Source: an uncultured Granulosicoccus sp.
GTDB taxonomy: Bacteria > Pseudomonadota > Gammaproteobacteria > Granulosicoccales > Granulosicoccaceae
NCBI GenBank assembly: GCA_947495035.1
Contig: CANLXI010000005.1
Coordinates: forward strand, 124,001-188,000
Reading direction: 5' to 3'
Length of the DNA: 64,000 bases
The notes below the pieces were generated by a model that was not told the DNA's origin, ran no database searches, and saw only the letters and a list, made by a program, of their open reading frames with translations. Shown here in pieces: positions 16,183 through 25,124 of this stretch (positions within the stretch are counted from its first letter, which is position 1; every line of letters begins with the position of its first letter). The translations under genes and the position numbers were made by a program.

Positions 16183-19100
16183 ATGGAGAGACTCAGGCAA
16201 CTGTTGCGACGCTCTCACGCCATCAAGCTGGCCACCAGTCTGGCCATGCTGGTGCTGTGCATGCTGTTTCTGGCTGATCTGTTCTCCCTGCGTGGCAATC
16301 CCTTTGCCGAGAGGCAGATGTCTCGCAAGGTGGTGGCGGAGAGCCTGGCCGTCCAGTTGTCGACGATGATCGGTCTGGCAGACGATCGCGCGGTACAGCA
16401 CGCCCTGATGGAATTCGTGCGTCGCAGTGATGATGTGCTGGCTGCTTCATTGACACAGTCCTCGGGAGAGGTGCTGGCGGAATACGGCAATGGCAGTCTG
16501 CTGAGGCCCGATGATCGCCGATCATCAGCAACTCATATGGTCGTCCCCATTTTCGACGGTGAATCCACCTGGGGGCATGTGCGCGTCGCCTATGAACATA
16601 TCAGTCGTCTGGCCGACGATGCCAGGTATTTCGGCTTTCTGGTAGTTGGGGCATTCCTGATGTTCATCGTGTTTCTGCGACGCGCCCTGTTGCAGATCGA
16701 TCCGAGTCAGGCGGTTCCAGGTCGAGTCAATTCGGCATTCAATCTGTTTACCGAAGGTGTCGTCATTCTGGATTCGAATCTGCGTATCATGCTGGGCAAT
16801 CAGTCGGCGGCGCGCATGACAGGTCAGGCGCCAGAGCAACTCATCGGCAAGCTGCTGGACGACTGGCCCTGGATGAAGGATGAGGCCTGGCAATCACCCT
16901 GGAAGACTGCGTTCAATACAGGCCTGGGGGTATCGGATCAGAACCTCTATCTCGATGGTCACGACGGTCAGAGACTGATCGTGGTCAGCTGTACCCTCGT
17001 TGGTGATGAGGACCCCTCCCGTAGCGGCGTCATGGTGACTCTCAACGACATGAGTGCCATGCAGAAGAAGAACCGGGAGCTGTCGGTGACGCTTCACCAG
17101 CTCAAGAAGACCCAGGAGCATATCTCCGAGAAGAACCGTGAGCTGGAAGCGCTCGCCTGGCTCGACCCCTTGACCGGCCTGCTCAACAGACGCAAGCTGA
17201 TGGACAGTTTCAAGGAACTGGTCGACCATGCCCTCGAAAATGGACAGCCTCTGGTCTGTGTGATGCTGGATATCGACTTCTTCAAGGCAATCAACGACAA
17301 CTACGGTCATGCAGCGGGAGACGAGGTCATCTGTGCGGTAGCCGGGCAACTGAAACTGGTTGGCGAGGCGAAGGACATTGCAGGTCGCTACGGTGGTGAG
17401 GAATTTGTCCTGGTTCTGCCGGATACGACGCTGGAACGTGGTACCGAAATGGCTGAAGCGCTACGCGAGGCCGTGGAGCAACTGGCAAACGATGTGACTG
17501 TACCTGTGCCTCGCATCACGGCCAGTCTGGGCCTGAGCGAGTTGACGCGCGAGGATCGGTCACAGGATAGTGTCAATGCCATGCTGGAACGAGCAGACAA
17601 GGCTCTTTATGCGGCCAAGGAATCGGGCCGCAACCGTGTTGTCGTGCACGAGCCTGACACGCTGACAATGCTGGCGGCCAACAAGGCTGCCCATGATGAA
17701 CGACAGAAAAGGGACGCATCAGCGCTCCAGGACAATGGGCAGGAAACCGCAACCCCGGCGGAGCGGATCTCACGCGCTGCAGAGTCGGATTCGACGGAGC
17801 CTGAGGCTGCCGACGGATCGGATGAAACCCGCCTCGCGCGTGATGCTGATGCTGTTCAGGCCATAGTGCATCGTCACAAGAAAGAAGTGGCGATGCTGAA
17901 AAGCCACGACCACACGACTCGCCTGCCACGTCGGCAATTGTTCATGCATGCGGTCGAAAACGAGCTGTTGCGCGCCGAACGCATGGATCGCTCGCTGGCT
18001 ATCGTATCCATCGAGGTCAGGGACCTGCAGCGACTCTTGTCCAGTCTCGGTCATCAGCAGTGCGAAGTCATGATCAAGACGGTGTTGGACAGAGTTCAGG
18101 ATGAGCTTCGCGCCAGCGATGTGGTGACACGCATCAACGAGGCGCACAGCATCTCTCATCTGGCTGACAACGAGTACGGTGTGCTGTTGTCGGATCTGAA
18201 GGAGCCGGATCAGGCGCTGCCCATCATCACGCGCATACGTCGCGTGCTGAAGGACCCGGTCGAGTGTGAGGGTGAGACCATCTATCCGGGTTTCAATATC
18301 GGAGTGGCTTTGTATCCGGATTGCGGGGACCTGGCCAATGAACTGCTTGAATCCGCGATAGGCGCCAGACTCGAGGCGGCGAGGCTGCCGGAGAAGGTGG
18401 CGTATCATTTCGCATCGGCAGACATGGAGAAGATGTCCCGCGAATACCTGCAACTGGAGGCAGACTTGTATCAGGCGGTTGCCGAACACCAGTTCGAGGT
18501 CCATTTTCAGCCCAAGTTCGATCTGGCAACGCGCACGATTGGCAGTGTCGAGGCTCTGGTGCGCTGGACTCATCCGACTCGCGGCAATGTCTCACCGGCG
18601 GACTTCATACCGATCGCCGAAACCAATGGCCTGATCGGTCAGATCTTCCATCAGGTGCTTGATGCTGCGCTGGCACAGCTGCTCGAGTGGGATCGCATGG
18701 GGCTCGACAAGATCAGCGTATCGGTCAATTTGTCGGCCTCACAGCTGCGTGATGCCGACCTGGTCTCCGATGTGCTGAAATCGCTGAAGCGTGCCGATCT
18801 TGCACCGCCAAGGCTGGAGATCGAGTTGACGGAAACCTCCATCATCCAGTCACCACAGCGTGCCCGAATCGCGCTCGGTCAGTTGCATGATGCCGGTGTA
18901 TCGATCTCCATGGATGATTTCGGAACGGGGTATACCTCTCTGGGACTGCTGGCCGAGCTGCCTCTGGACTCTGTCAAGATCGATCGCTCCTTCATCGTTG
19001 CCATGCAGAGCAGTGAGCGCAGTCGTGCCATTGTCGAATCGGTCATCAACATGGCTCATACGTTACGCCTGCTGGTGGTGGCAGAAGGCGTGGAGACCAA

Positions 19101-19242
19101 TGAGCAACTGACCACGCTGGATGCACTTGGTTGTAACGAAGTACAGGGCTACCTCATCAGCCGTCCGCTGGCCGGTCCGGAGATAACCCGTCTGCTGGAG
19201 CGTGAAGGGCGGCAACAGTCGCAGCGGCTGCAGGCTGGTTAG
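16183..19242 (+). CDS. PAS-GGDEF-GGDEF-EAL cyclic-di-GMP signalling protein
   Basis: A 1019-residue membrane protein. Two hydrophobic helices (about residues 14-34 and 150-170) frame a periplasmic sensor region, followed by a PAS domain. A first GGDEF domain has an intact GGEEF at ~404-408 and LTGLLNRR, but no RxxD inhibitory site (EAKD instead). A second GGDEF-like domain (~590-740) is degenerate, with DNEYG replacing GGDEF. The EAL domain has EALVRW at ~790, EIELTETS, DDFGTG at ~910, KIDRSF and AEGVET, consistent with an active phosphodiesterase. ATG 16183 has GAGG 8 nt upstream. It starts 46 bp after the adaptor gene, so it probably belongs to the export operon. Net synthesis or degradation of c-di-GMP cannot be predicted. 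Confidence 0.92.
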   Translation: MERLRQLLRRSHAIKLATSLAMLVLCMLFLADLFSLRGNPFAERQMSRKVVAESLAVQLSTMIGLADDRAVQHALMEFVRRSDDVLAASLTQSSGEVLAEYGNGSLLRPDDRRSSATHMVVPIFDGESTWGHVRVAYEHISRLADDARYFGFLVVGAFLMFIVFLRRALLQIDPSQAVPGRVNSAFNLFTEGVVILDSNLRIMLGNQSAARMTGQAPEQLIGKLLDDWPWMKDEAWQSPWKTAFNTGLGVSDQNLYLDGHDGQRLIVVSCTLVGDEDPSRSGVMVTLNDMSAMQKKNRELSVTLHQLKKTQEHISEKNRELEALAWLDPLTGLLNRRKLMDSFKELVDHALENGQPLVCVMLDIDFFKAINDNYGHAAGDEVICAVAGQLKLVGEAKDIAGRYGGEEFVLVLPDTTLERGTEMAEALREAVEQLANDVTVPVPRITASLGLSELTREDRSQDSVNAMLERADKALYAAKESGRNRVVVHEPDTLTMLAANKAAHDERQKRDASALQDNGQETATPAERISRAAESDSTEPEAADGSDETRLARDADAVQAIVHRHKKEVAMLKSHDHTTRLPRRQLFMHAVENELLRAERMDRSLAIVSIEVRDLQRLLSSLGHQQCEVMIKTVLDRVQDELRASDVVTRINEAHSISHLADNEYGVLLSDLKEPDQALPIITRIRRVLKDPVECEGETIYPGFNIGVALYPDCGDLANELLESAIGARLEAARLPEKVAYHFASADMEKMSREYLQLEADLYQAVAEHQFEVHFQPKFDLATRTIGSVEALVRWTHPTRGNVSPADFIPIAETNGLIGQIFHQVLDAALAQLLEWDRMGLDKISVSVNLSASQLRDADLVSDVLKSLKRADLAPPRLEIELTETSIIQSPQRARIALGQLHDAGVSISMDDFGTGYTSLGLLAELPLDSVKIDRSFIVAMQSSERSRAIVESVINMAHTLRLLVVAEGVETNEQLTTLDALGCNEVQGYLISRPLAGPEITRLLEREGRQQSQRLQAG

Positions 19243-19333
19243 CTACCGGCTACCGGCTACCGGCTACCGGCTACCGGCTACCAGGTGCCAGGTGCCAGGT
19301 GCCAGGTGCCGGGTGCCGGGTGCCGGGTGCCGG
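19243..19333. repeat. Heptamer tandem repeat array (13 units) in a convergent spacer
   Basis: The array starts at the base after the stop of the GGDEF/EAL gene. Units run 5x CTACCGG, 1x CTACCAG, 3x GTGCCAG, 4x GTGCCGG, then decay to ATTCCAG. All share the pattern xTxCC(A/G)G, and the units drift in one direction. The array lies between convergent genes, with the hisC-like stop at 19404. Confidence 0.95.
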
Positions 19334-19403
19334 ATTCCAGCTTCTACGGTGACTGTCCATGATTGCGCCTCCCGGCGTTCAATACGTTCTCCTCAACACA
19401 TGC

Positions 19404-20510
19404 TTATCGAACACTCTGTTCGAGGCCAGTCTGGAATTCCCGGACAAACAGATCATGTTCATCGCTGGTGCCAACCCCCACGCGCAGAAAGCGATCGTGC
19501 GGAGGCACCATGGGCTTGCGCAGGAAGACGCCGGCCTGTTCGAGTCGCTGAAGCAGGTGATTGGCCAGCTCTGCCGAGCCCAGATCCACGGCAACGAAAT
19601 TGGTTGAGGAAGGCAGGCAGGGCAACTGCAGCTTCTCGGCCAGATCGTAGATGCGTTGTCGCCCGTCGCTCACCAGCTGACTGACGCGGGGCAGCATCTC
19701 GTCGTCCTGCAGTGATGCATCGGCGGCAATCTGGGCCAGACGGTTGACGGCAAAATGATTGCGAATCCGGTTGAATCCGGAAATGACATCGACATGTCCC
19801 ATCACATAGCCGATGCGCATGCCCGCCATGCCATATGCCTTGGAGAATGTGCGAAAACGCAGAACCTGCGGATTATCCATATTCAGTGGCGCCGGATGCT
19901 GGTCCGTCATGAATTCGGCATAGGCTTCATCGAGCAGCAAGATGCAGCCTGCCGGCAGTCGCTCGATCATGGACTGTACGGTGTCGGCCGAAAGGCTGGT
20001 GCCCATGGGGTTGTCCGGGTTCGACAGATAGACCAGCCGCGCCTTGTGCCGGGCGGCGCTCTCGAGCAAGGCTTCCGGATCCTCATGGTGATCGGCATAA
20101 GGTACGGTATGCAGCTGTCCGCCAAAACCATTGACATGGTAATTGAAGGTGGGATAGGCACCCAATGACGTCACGACGGCATCGCCAGGTTGTATCAGCA
20201 TGCGTACCGTCAGACCCAGCAGAGCATCGATACCGGCGTCTACGCAAATATTCTCCATGCCGATACCGTGTATTCGGCTCAGGCGTGAGCGCAGCTGGTG
20301 ATTTTCGGGGTCCCCATACCAGCTGCATCCCGAGATGCCGATCTGATCATGCATTGCCTGAATGGCCAGTTCCGACAGGCCGAAGGCACTTTCGTTGGCA
20401 CCCAGGCGGGCTCTGAAGGGTGCGCCCAGCCGACGTTCAAGCGTTTCGGGTCCGGTGAAGGGAACACTGGCGGGCAGGGCTTGTACCAACGGAGTAAAGG
20501 GGATGGACAT
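19404..20510 (-). CDS. hisC: Histidinol-phosphate aminotransferase family protein (HisC-like)
   Basis: Fold-type I PLP aminotransferase, 368 residues. Landmarks: RLGANESAFGLS (substrate-end Asn region), NPDNPMGTSLS (PLP-contacting Asn-Pro), LLLDEAYAEF (Asp-Tyr), the Schiff-base lysine in TFSKAYGMAGMRIGY, and FLRVGVGTSDE near the C-terminus with the carboxylate-binding Arg. The order fits HisC, which transaminates histidinol phosphate/imidazole-acetol phosphate, but aromatic or other amino acids are possible since no other his gene is near. The start is placed at MSIPFTPLVQ (20510); the frame stays open to 20621 without a convincing start. The gene is convergent with the GGDEF/EAL gene across the heptamer array. 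Confidence 0.82.
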   Translation of the reverse strand: MSIPFTPLVQALPASVPFTGPETLERRLGAPFRARLGANESAFGLSELAIQAMHDQIGISGCSWYGDPENHQLRSRLSRIHGIGMENICVDAGIDALLGLTVRMLIQPGDAVVTSLGAYPTFNYHVNGFGGQLHTVPYADHHEDPEALLESAARHKARLVYLSNPDNPMGTSLSADTVQSMIERLPAGCILLLDEAYAEFMTDQHPAPLNMDNPQVLRFRTFSKAYGMAGMRIGYVMGHVDVISGFNRIRNHFAVNRLAQIAADASLQDDEMLPRVSQLVSDGRQRIYDLAEKLQLPCLPSSTNFVAVDLGSAELANHLLQRLEQAGVFLRKPMVPPHDRFLRVGVGTSDEHDLFVREFQTGLEQSVR

Positions 20511-20952
20511 GCTGGAGGATCCTGTACGGGTGGTGAATGTGCTGGCCGGAGCATGGTGATGTGATGGCTGGCGAAACACAGGGTGGCTGGCAAGCGGGTC
20601 GGAGTCAGAGCATAGCCTCAAACCGGGCCGGATGATGAATTCGGGCAGTCAATGGTGGAGGCCTCCTACCGCTTGTGGCGATCGTCTCCGACGCCTGTTC
20701 CGGCTCGCATGCAGGCTGCCCGGTTGGCCGGGAAGGGCTGCAGCATGAAATCCGGATATGCTGTGCAGCCTGGCAGAACGTGAGAAACACTTTGCAGGAA
20801 CGGGTTCATCCAGTCTGTTGGCTCACGAAAACAGGGGCTGGCAGGACAGCTGGCTGAATGGGGAGCCGCTACTGTGGGCCAGAGCACATTGTTCATGATG
20901 ACAATATGCAGAATGGGGCTCTGACAGACTCGTCATGCCGGGGGGCAACCCG
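20511..20952. other. Intergenic region between divergent genes (442 bp), no gene found
   Basis: This stretch separates the hisC-like gene (leftward) from the DUF3135 gene (rightward) and must hold both promoters. Short frames here show no family signature and lack ribosome-binding sites. I see no strong palindrome or consensus promoter. Confidence 0.5.
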
Positions 20953-21270
20953 ATGCAACAGAATTCAACTGACGATTTCGATTTCGATGACTGGGCCGGT
21001 CTCTATGTGGAGAACCCCGAGGAGTTCGAAGCGCGACGGCAGGCGACACTCATGATCGAACTCATGCGGCAGACGCCGGAGAACGCCCGGAACGGGCGCC
21101 AAACACTGGACTCCTTCGAGCTGGCCGTGCAGAACCGCAACCCCGAAGAGCGCCTGAAAATGGCAGCCAGCCTGATGATGGACTCGGTTCATCAGCTCAG
21201 CGCCGAATTGCAGTTGCTGAAACAGGCACTGCAGCAGCTTGAAGAGACAGCGAGTACGGAGCCACTCTAA
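20953..21270 (+). CDS. DUF3135-family protein
   Basis: A 105-residue, acidic, helical cytoplasmic protein. The N-terminal block DFDFDDWAGLYVENPEEFEARR matches the DUF3135 pattern (FDFD.W..L...P..FE..R). The C-terminal half is a predicted coiled coil rich in Leu and Gln (HQLSAELQLLKQALQQLEE). ATG 20953 is chosen because a G-run (20938-20945) lies 7 nt upstream; ATG 20935 is possible. Function is unknown for the family. The stop is followed within about 40 bp by the 8-bp repeat array. Confidence 0.7.
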   Translation: MQQNSTDDFDFDDWAGLYVENPEEFEARRQATLMIELMRQTPENARNGRQTLDSFELAVQNRNPEERLKMAASLMMDSVHQLSAELQLLKQALQQLEETASTEPL

Positions 21271-21311
21271 CGCGTTGTTATCAGGCTGCGACAAGCTGGA
21301 TTCACTTCGCC

Positions 21312-21447
21312 GTTCAGGCGTTCAGGCGTTCAGGCGTTCAGGCGTTCAGGCGTTCAGGCGTTCAGGCGTTCAGGCATTCAGGCGTTCAGGCGTTCAGGCA
21401 TTCAGGCATTCAGGCATTCAGGCATTCAGGCATTCAGGCATTCAGGC
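21312..21447. repeat. Octamer tandem repeat array (17 units) in a convergent spacer
   Basis: Seventeen contiguous 8-bp units, GTTCAGGC or ATTCAGGC, in the order 8 G-type, 1 A-type, 2 G-type, 6 A-type. The array lies between the DUF3135 gene and the leftward aldo/keto reductase gene. The last units run into the reductase coding region and supply its TGA stop (TCA at 21434-21436 on this strand). Confidence 0.97.
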
Positions 21448-22414
21448 CCTTCATGCCTTCAGCCGTGTAGCGTTCACCGGCCACTTCCAGATCGGCAATC
21501 GCGCTTTCCAGATCGCTCAGATCGGTAGCGCTGAGCGCTACATCGATGGCGGCTGCATTCTGTTCCAGATAGTGCAGACGACGCGTCCCCGGAATGGGAA
21601 CGATGTTGTCGCCCTTGGCCAGCAGCCAGGCCAGTGATACCTGAGCCGCCGTGCAACCGAGCCTCGTCGCCATGGCTTGCACACGTTCCACCAGAATTCG
21701 GTTGTGATTGGCATTCTGCTCGTTGAAACGTGGCAGCATCGCCCTGAAATCGCCTTCTTCAAAACGGGTGGATGCCGTGAAGCTACCCGTGAGGAACCCT
21801 CGCCCCAGAGGTGAATAGGGGACGAAGCCGATATTCAGTTCACGGCAGGTGGGCAGGATCTGTTCTTCCACGTCACGCGTCCACAGTGAATATTCGGTCT
21901 GTACCGCTGTGACGGGGTGTACGGCATGGGCTCGTCGCAGCGTGTCGGCGCTCACTTCGCAAAGTCCGATATGCCGAATCTTTCCTGCCTTCACCAGGTC
22001 GGCCAGTGCCTGCATCAGCTCTTCGATGGGCTGCTGCGCATTCACTCGATGAACATGATAAAGGTCGATGCAATCGATGCCGAGTCTGCCGAGAGAGGCC
22101 TCGCAGGAGGCCCGCGCGTATTCGGGGCTGTTGTCGATGGTGCGTGCGTATTCGCCCGGCTTCCTGACAATGCCGAACTTTGTGGCAATTTCCAGCGGTT
22201 CCGAGCATTGCTTCAGGAAGCGGCCGATCAGCTCTTCGTTATGATGCGGGCCATAGATGTCCGCGGTGTCCAGAAAGCTGATGCCCAGCTCTACGGCCCG
22301 ATGCAGTACCTGCATGGACTCCGCATCGTCGTGGGGGCCATAGAATTCGCTCATGCCCATGCACCCCAGGCCGATGGCGGATACATCGAGATTGCCAAGT
22401 TGACGTCGTTGCAT
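21434..22414 (-). CDS. Aldo/keto reductase (AKR) family oxidoreductase
   Basis: A 326-residue NADPH-dependent reductase with the (beta/alpha)8 fold. It opens with [20 protein letters not shown]. The catalytic tetrad is visible as Asp and Tyr in [15 protein letters not shown], Lys in EIATKFG and His in DLYHVHR. The cofactor region includes [15 protein letters not shown], and the C-terminal AKR signature region reads [10 protein letters not shown]. It resembles AKR11/AKR13-type (YakC-like) reductases of aldehydes and ketones. The start at 22414 (MQRRQLG) replaces a longer frame with no homology. It is transcribed divergently from a LysR regulator, the probable controller. Its last codons lie inside the 8-bp repeat array. 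Confidence 0.9.
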   Translation of the reverse strand: MQRRQLGNLDVSAIGLGCMGMSEFYGPHDDAESMQVLHRAVELGISFLDTADIYGPHHNEELIGRFLKQCSEPLEIATKFGIVRKPGEYARTIDNSPEYARASCEASLGRLGIDCIDLYHVHRVNAQQPIEELMQALADLVKAGKIRHIGLCEVSADTLRRAHAVHPVTAVQTEYSLWTRDVEEQILPTCRELNIGFVPYSPLGRGFLTGSFTASTRFEEGDFRAMLPRFNEQNANHNRILVERVQAMATRLGCTAAQVSLAWLLAKGDNIVPIPGTRRLHYLEQNAAAIDVALSATDLSDLESAIADLEVAGERYTAEGMKGLNA

Positions 22415-22468
22415 GTCTGCGTCCTCAAGTACTTGAAGGCTTGCAGTATGGCTTTCCGATTGCGATAG

Positions 22469-22495
22469 TACGACCCTTGTAAACAGAAAGTCGTA
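22469..22495. promoter_or_regulatory. Inverted repeat in the LysR/reductase intergenic region (putative operator)
   Basis: TACGAC (22469-22474) and GTCGTA (22490-22495) form a perfect 6-bp inverted repeat with a 15-bp spacer, inside the 89-bp gap between the divergent aldo/keto reductase and LysR genes. LysR regulators usually bind such dyads between themselves and their target. Confidence 0.45.
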
Positions 22496-22503
22496 TTTCA
22501 TTA

Positions 22504-23412
22504 ATGGAAAACACCAGCGGCTGCAGGCTGCATTGGGATGATGCGCCCGTGTTTCTCGCCATTGCCAGGCAGGGAACACTCAGCGCCGCGGCGCAAGTGC
22601 TGGGCGTTGGCGTGGCGACAGTGTCCAGGCGGATCGAAAGACTGGAAAGGGCGCTGGGAAGTACATTGTTCCTGCGTCATCAGTCCGGCTATCGGCTGAC
22701 CAGCGAAGGCGAGGATCTGCTGCATCGGGCCGAACAGCTGGAGTCGGCCATGATCGGTTTCCGGAAGCAGGCCTTGCCGGCTGATGAGGTCAGAGGGCAT
22801 GTGCGGTTGGCAACCGCCGAAACGCTGGCCAATATCGTCATCATTCCGGCCCTGGCGCCACTGCTGGCAAGATATCCTGATCTGACGGTCGAGGTGTCAA
22901 GCGATATCTCCACGGTCAATCTGCATGGCCATGATGCCGATCTGGCTGTGCGCATGACGCGTCCAGAGCGCGGAAACCTGAAGATTCGCCGAATCGGCAG
23001 TCTGGAATATGGCCTGTATGGCAGCAAGACCTACATGAACTCACGCCCGCAATCAGCCGAGACATTGTCGCTGCTGCATGATCGATTCATCGGCTGGTCG
23101 GACGCCTGTGCTCATCTACCGGCTGCGCAGTGGCTCGATGCCTGTATGCAGGGTAAGGAGCCGGTTCTTCGTACTACAACTCTGACAGCTCAAGTGCAGG
23201 CCGCCATCGCCGGCATCGGCCTGGCAGTGCTGCCGGTGTTCGTGGCAGCCGATGCCTGTCTCGAGAAATTGCCGATCAGCCCGGATATACAGCAACCGGT
23301 ATGGCTTGTCGTGCATGCCGATCTGAGTGAGTCAAGGCGAATCCGTGTGGTCGCCGAGCATATCGTTGCCGCCCTGCAGAATCCCGACGTGGGACTGGCT
23401 CAGGCCATGTGA
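22504..23412 (+). CDS. LysR-family transcriptional regulator
   Basis: A 302-residue regulator with an N-terminal winged helix-turn-helix ([20 protein letters not shown], then [20 protein letters not shown]) and a C-terminal periplasmic-binding-like effector domain (from [22 protein letters not shown]). Length and layout are standard. It starts 89 bp from the divergently transcribed aldo/keto reductase gene, so it is the likely regulator of that gene and of itself; the inducer is unknown. The domain after residue ~95 is of the group that regulates single oxidoreductases. ATG 22504 directly follows CATTA with no good SD. Confidence 0.9.
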   Translation: MENTSGCRLHWDDAPVFLAIARQGTLSAAAQVLGVGVATVSRRIERLERALGSTLFLRHQSGYRLTSEGEDLLHRAEQLESAMIGFRKQALPADEVRGHVRLATAETLANIVIIPALAPLLARYPDLTVEVSSDISTVNLHGHDADLAVRMTRPERGNLKIRRIGSLEYGLYGSKTYMNSRPQSAETLSLLHDRFIGWSDACAHLPAAQWLDACMQGKEPVLRTTTLTAQVQAAIAGIGLAVLPVFVAADACLEKLPISPDIQQPVWLVVHADLSESRRIRVVAEHIVAALQNPDVGLAQAM

Positions 23413-23795
23413 GACACGACCCCGTTACACCAGTGACCTCATTGCTGTGTGTGGCGCTGGCGAATAACCCTCCGGATCCTTCATGCAATCCGCTGCAGCT
23501 CATGGCCTGCAGCGCTGTTTCAGAAAGCATTCGACTGCAGGAAATGACTGAAAAACAAGGGTGAAGAGTATCTGCGCCTTTGACGCAGAGTTGCGGGAAA
23601 TGCAGGATGGACATGGATCGAGTCCATCTCACAGGTTACGTGGTTACTTGTCGCGTGTCGGTTCATGCAGTAGCGTGAATTTCTGCAAATTCTGCTTGTC
23701 CCGGTCTGAATGTGCCGCTGTCGTGAGTTCTCTACAGGACCTCGTCTGCAGGCGTTGCCGTCAGGCCGGGCAATCAACAGATTCCGGGGTAAATC
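23413..23795. other. Intergenic region (383 bp), no gene found
   Basis: Between the LysR gene and the coiled-coil membrane protein gene on the same strand. Open frames cross it but have no start with an SD and no recognisable sequence. Presumably holds the promoter of the downstream gene. Confidence 0.5.
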
Positions 23796-24908
23796 ATGGA
23801 TTCACGCATACTGATCGCAATCGTTGCCTTGCTGGTGGTTCTCTGGCTGATTCGCAGTCGTTTCCTGTTGCATTCGCAGTCCCAGGGCAATGGCAAGACA
23901 CCGTCTCATCCACAACGACGCATGGATGATCGAACACTGTCGGGCCGGTGGTTCCAGCGAAGCATTGAAAGAGGCAAGCCGGACATCGAATCGACGCAAC
24001 TGCAGAGCGCTGTCAACGAAACCTCTGCAGGCTCGGACAACCCTGCGCCGACAGCGTCCAGCTCTTCAGGTCTGCCGCCGCGGGCGCAGGTAGATGTCGA
24101 AGAAACTGCCAGGCAACCTGCGCAGGCGGACAACGAAGGCATGCAGTCTGAGGTCGATAGACTGACCGACTTGCTGCAGCAGCGTGAGCGTATTCTGGCT
24201 CGTAACAGACACGCGATGGAAGAGGTGGAAAAACTCAAGAAGAAGCTGTTCGACAAGGGCCGGGAAATGGAAATGCTCAAGCAGGCCTGTGCCAGGAGTG
24301 ATGCGGCGCTCGCGCATTATCGGACACGCGCGCAAAGTATTGCCTTGCTCGAACAGCAGCTGGCAGAGGCTCAGGAGAAAACCGGCAGGAAAGAGCAGGA
24401 GTTGAGCGAATTGCGTGCGCAACTGCAGCAGCAACAAGAATCTCCGAAGCAGCCTGCGAAGTTGCAATACATCGATGACGAGTCGACCAGTGTCACGGAG
24501 GTGATTCGGCGCAAGAATCAGATCAGCAAGAAGGAATTGGCCCGTGAACTCAGACGAGTCGAGAAACAGGCTGAACATGCGAGGCAGAACTCGCTGGAGC
24601 TGCGACGCATACGCAGTGAGCTGGAGTCGGTATGTGCAGATCGCGCCAGTGCCAGGAATCGCATTGCCGAATTGCAGGTCCGTGTCCAGGCCCAGCAGAG
24701 GACACTGGAAACAGCTCGCAGCGCTACCGAACCTTCAGGTGAAATCAGCGCCTTGAAGCAGTCGCTCGAGGATCGTCAGCATCAGAATGAGGAACTCAGG
24801 CAGCAACTGGCCCGCTTGTCCGGCTCGTCACCCGACAGCTCGTCCAAGGTCGGTAACAGCGATTCGAGCGGTCAGGAGAAGTCGATCAAGGATGATGAAG
24901 GAAGGTAG
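23796..24908 (+). CDS. Membrane-anchored coiled-coil protein of unknown function
   Basis: A 370-residue protein. An N-terminal hydrophobic helix (ILIAIVALLVVLWLI, about residues 5-19) with following basic residues suggests a single-pass inner-membrane protein with a cytoplasmic C-terminus. Residues ~40-110 are polar and low-complexity. From ~115 to 350 heptad-like Leu/Glu/Gln/Arg runs (SEVDRLTDLLQQRERIL, LLEQQLAEAQEKTG) indicate a long coiled coil with breaks. The tail is Ser/Asp-rich. No enzyme motif is seen. The architecture resembles scaffolds for envelope or cell-pole organisation. It is convergent with the hybrid kinase across an 8-bp repeat array. Confidence 0.65.
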   Translation: MDSRILIAIVALLVVLWLIRSRFLLHSQSQGNGKTPSHPQRRMDDRTLSGRWFQRSIERGKPDIESTQLQSAVNETSAGSDNPAPTASSSSGLPPRAQVDVEETARQPAQADNEGMQSEVDRLTDLLQQRERILARNRHAMEEVEKLKKKLFDKGREMEMLKQACARSDAALAHYRTRAQSIALLEQQLAEAQEKTGRKEQELSELRAQLQQQQESPKQPAKLQYIDDESTSVTEVIRRKNQISKKELARELRRVEKQAEHARQNSLELRRIRSELESVCADRASARNRIAELQVRVQAQQRTLETARSATEPSGEISALKQSLEDRQHQNEELRQQLARLSGSSPDSSSKVGNSDSSGQEKSIKDDEGR

Positions 24909-25020
24909 TCTTTAATGTGCTTTCCTTCGGCTTGACTCGCCCCGACGCTTGATGAGCGAGGGGGTGAGAGGCATCCGGGTCTTTCGGGTTTTTGAATTCT
25001 TCTTGAGTTCTTGAGTTTTC

Positions 25021-25124
25021 GGGTTCCCGGATTCTCGGATTCCCGGATTCCCGGATTCTCGGATTCCCGGATTCCCGGATTCCCGGATTCTCGGGCACTC
25101 GGGCACTCGGGCACTCGGGCGTTC
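25021..25124. repeat. Octamer tandem repeat array (13 units) in a convergent spacer
   Basis: Thirteen contiguous 8-bp units: GGGTTCCC, then GGATTCTC/GGATTCCC variants (8 units), three GGGCACTC and one GGGCGTTC. Looser TTGAGTTC-type units precede it. The last unit differs by one base from the AGGCGTTC register of the array at 21312, so the two arrays look related. The kinase stop codon (TCA at 25123-25125) overlaps the last unit. Confidence 0.95.

Noticed and set aside
19243..25124. Repeat arrays considered as CRISPR arrays
   Set aside because: Units are 7-8 bp and directly abutting, with no unique spacers and no cas genes, so these are simple tandem repeats.
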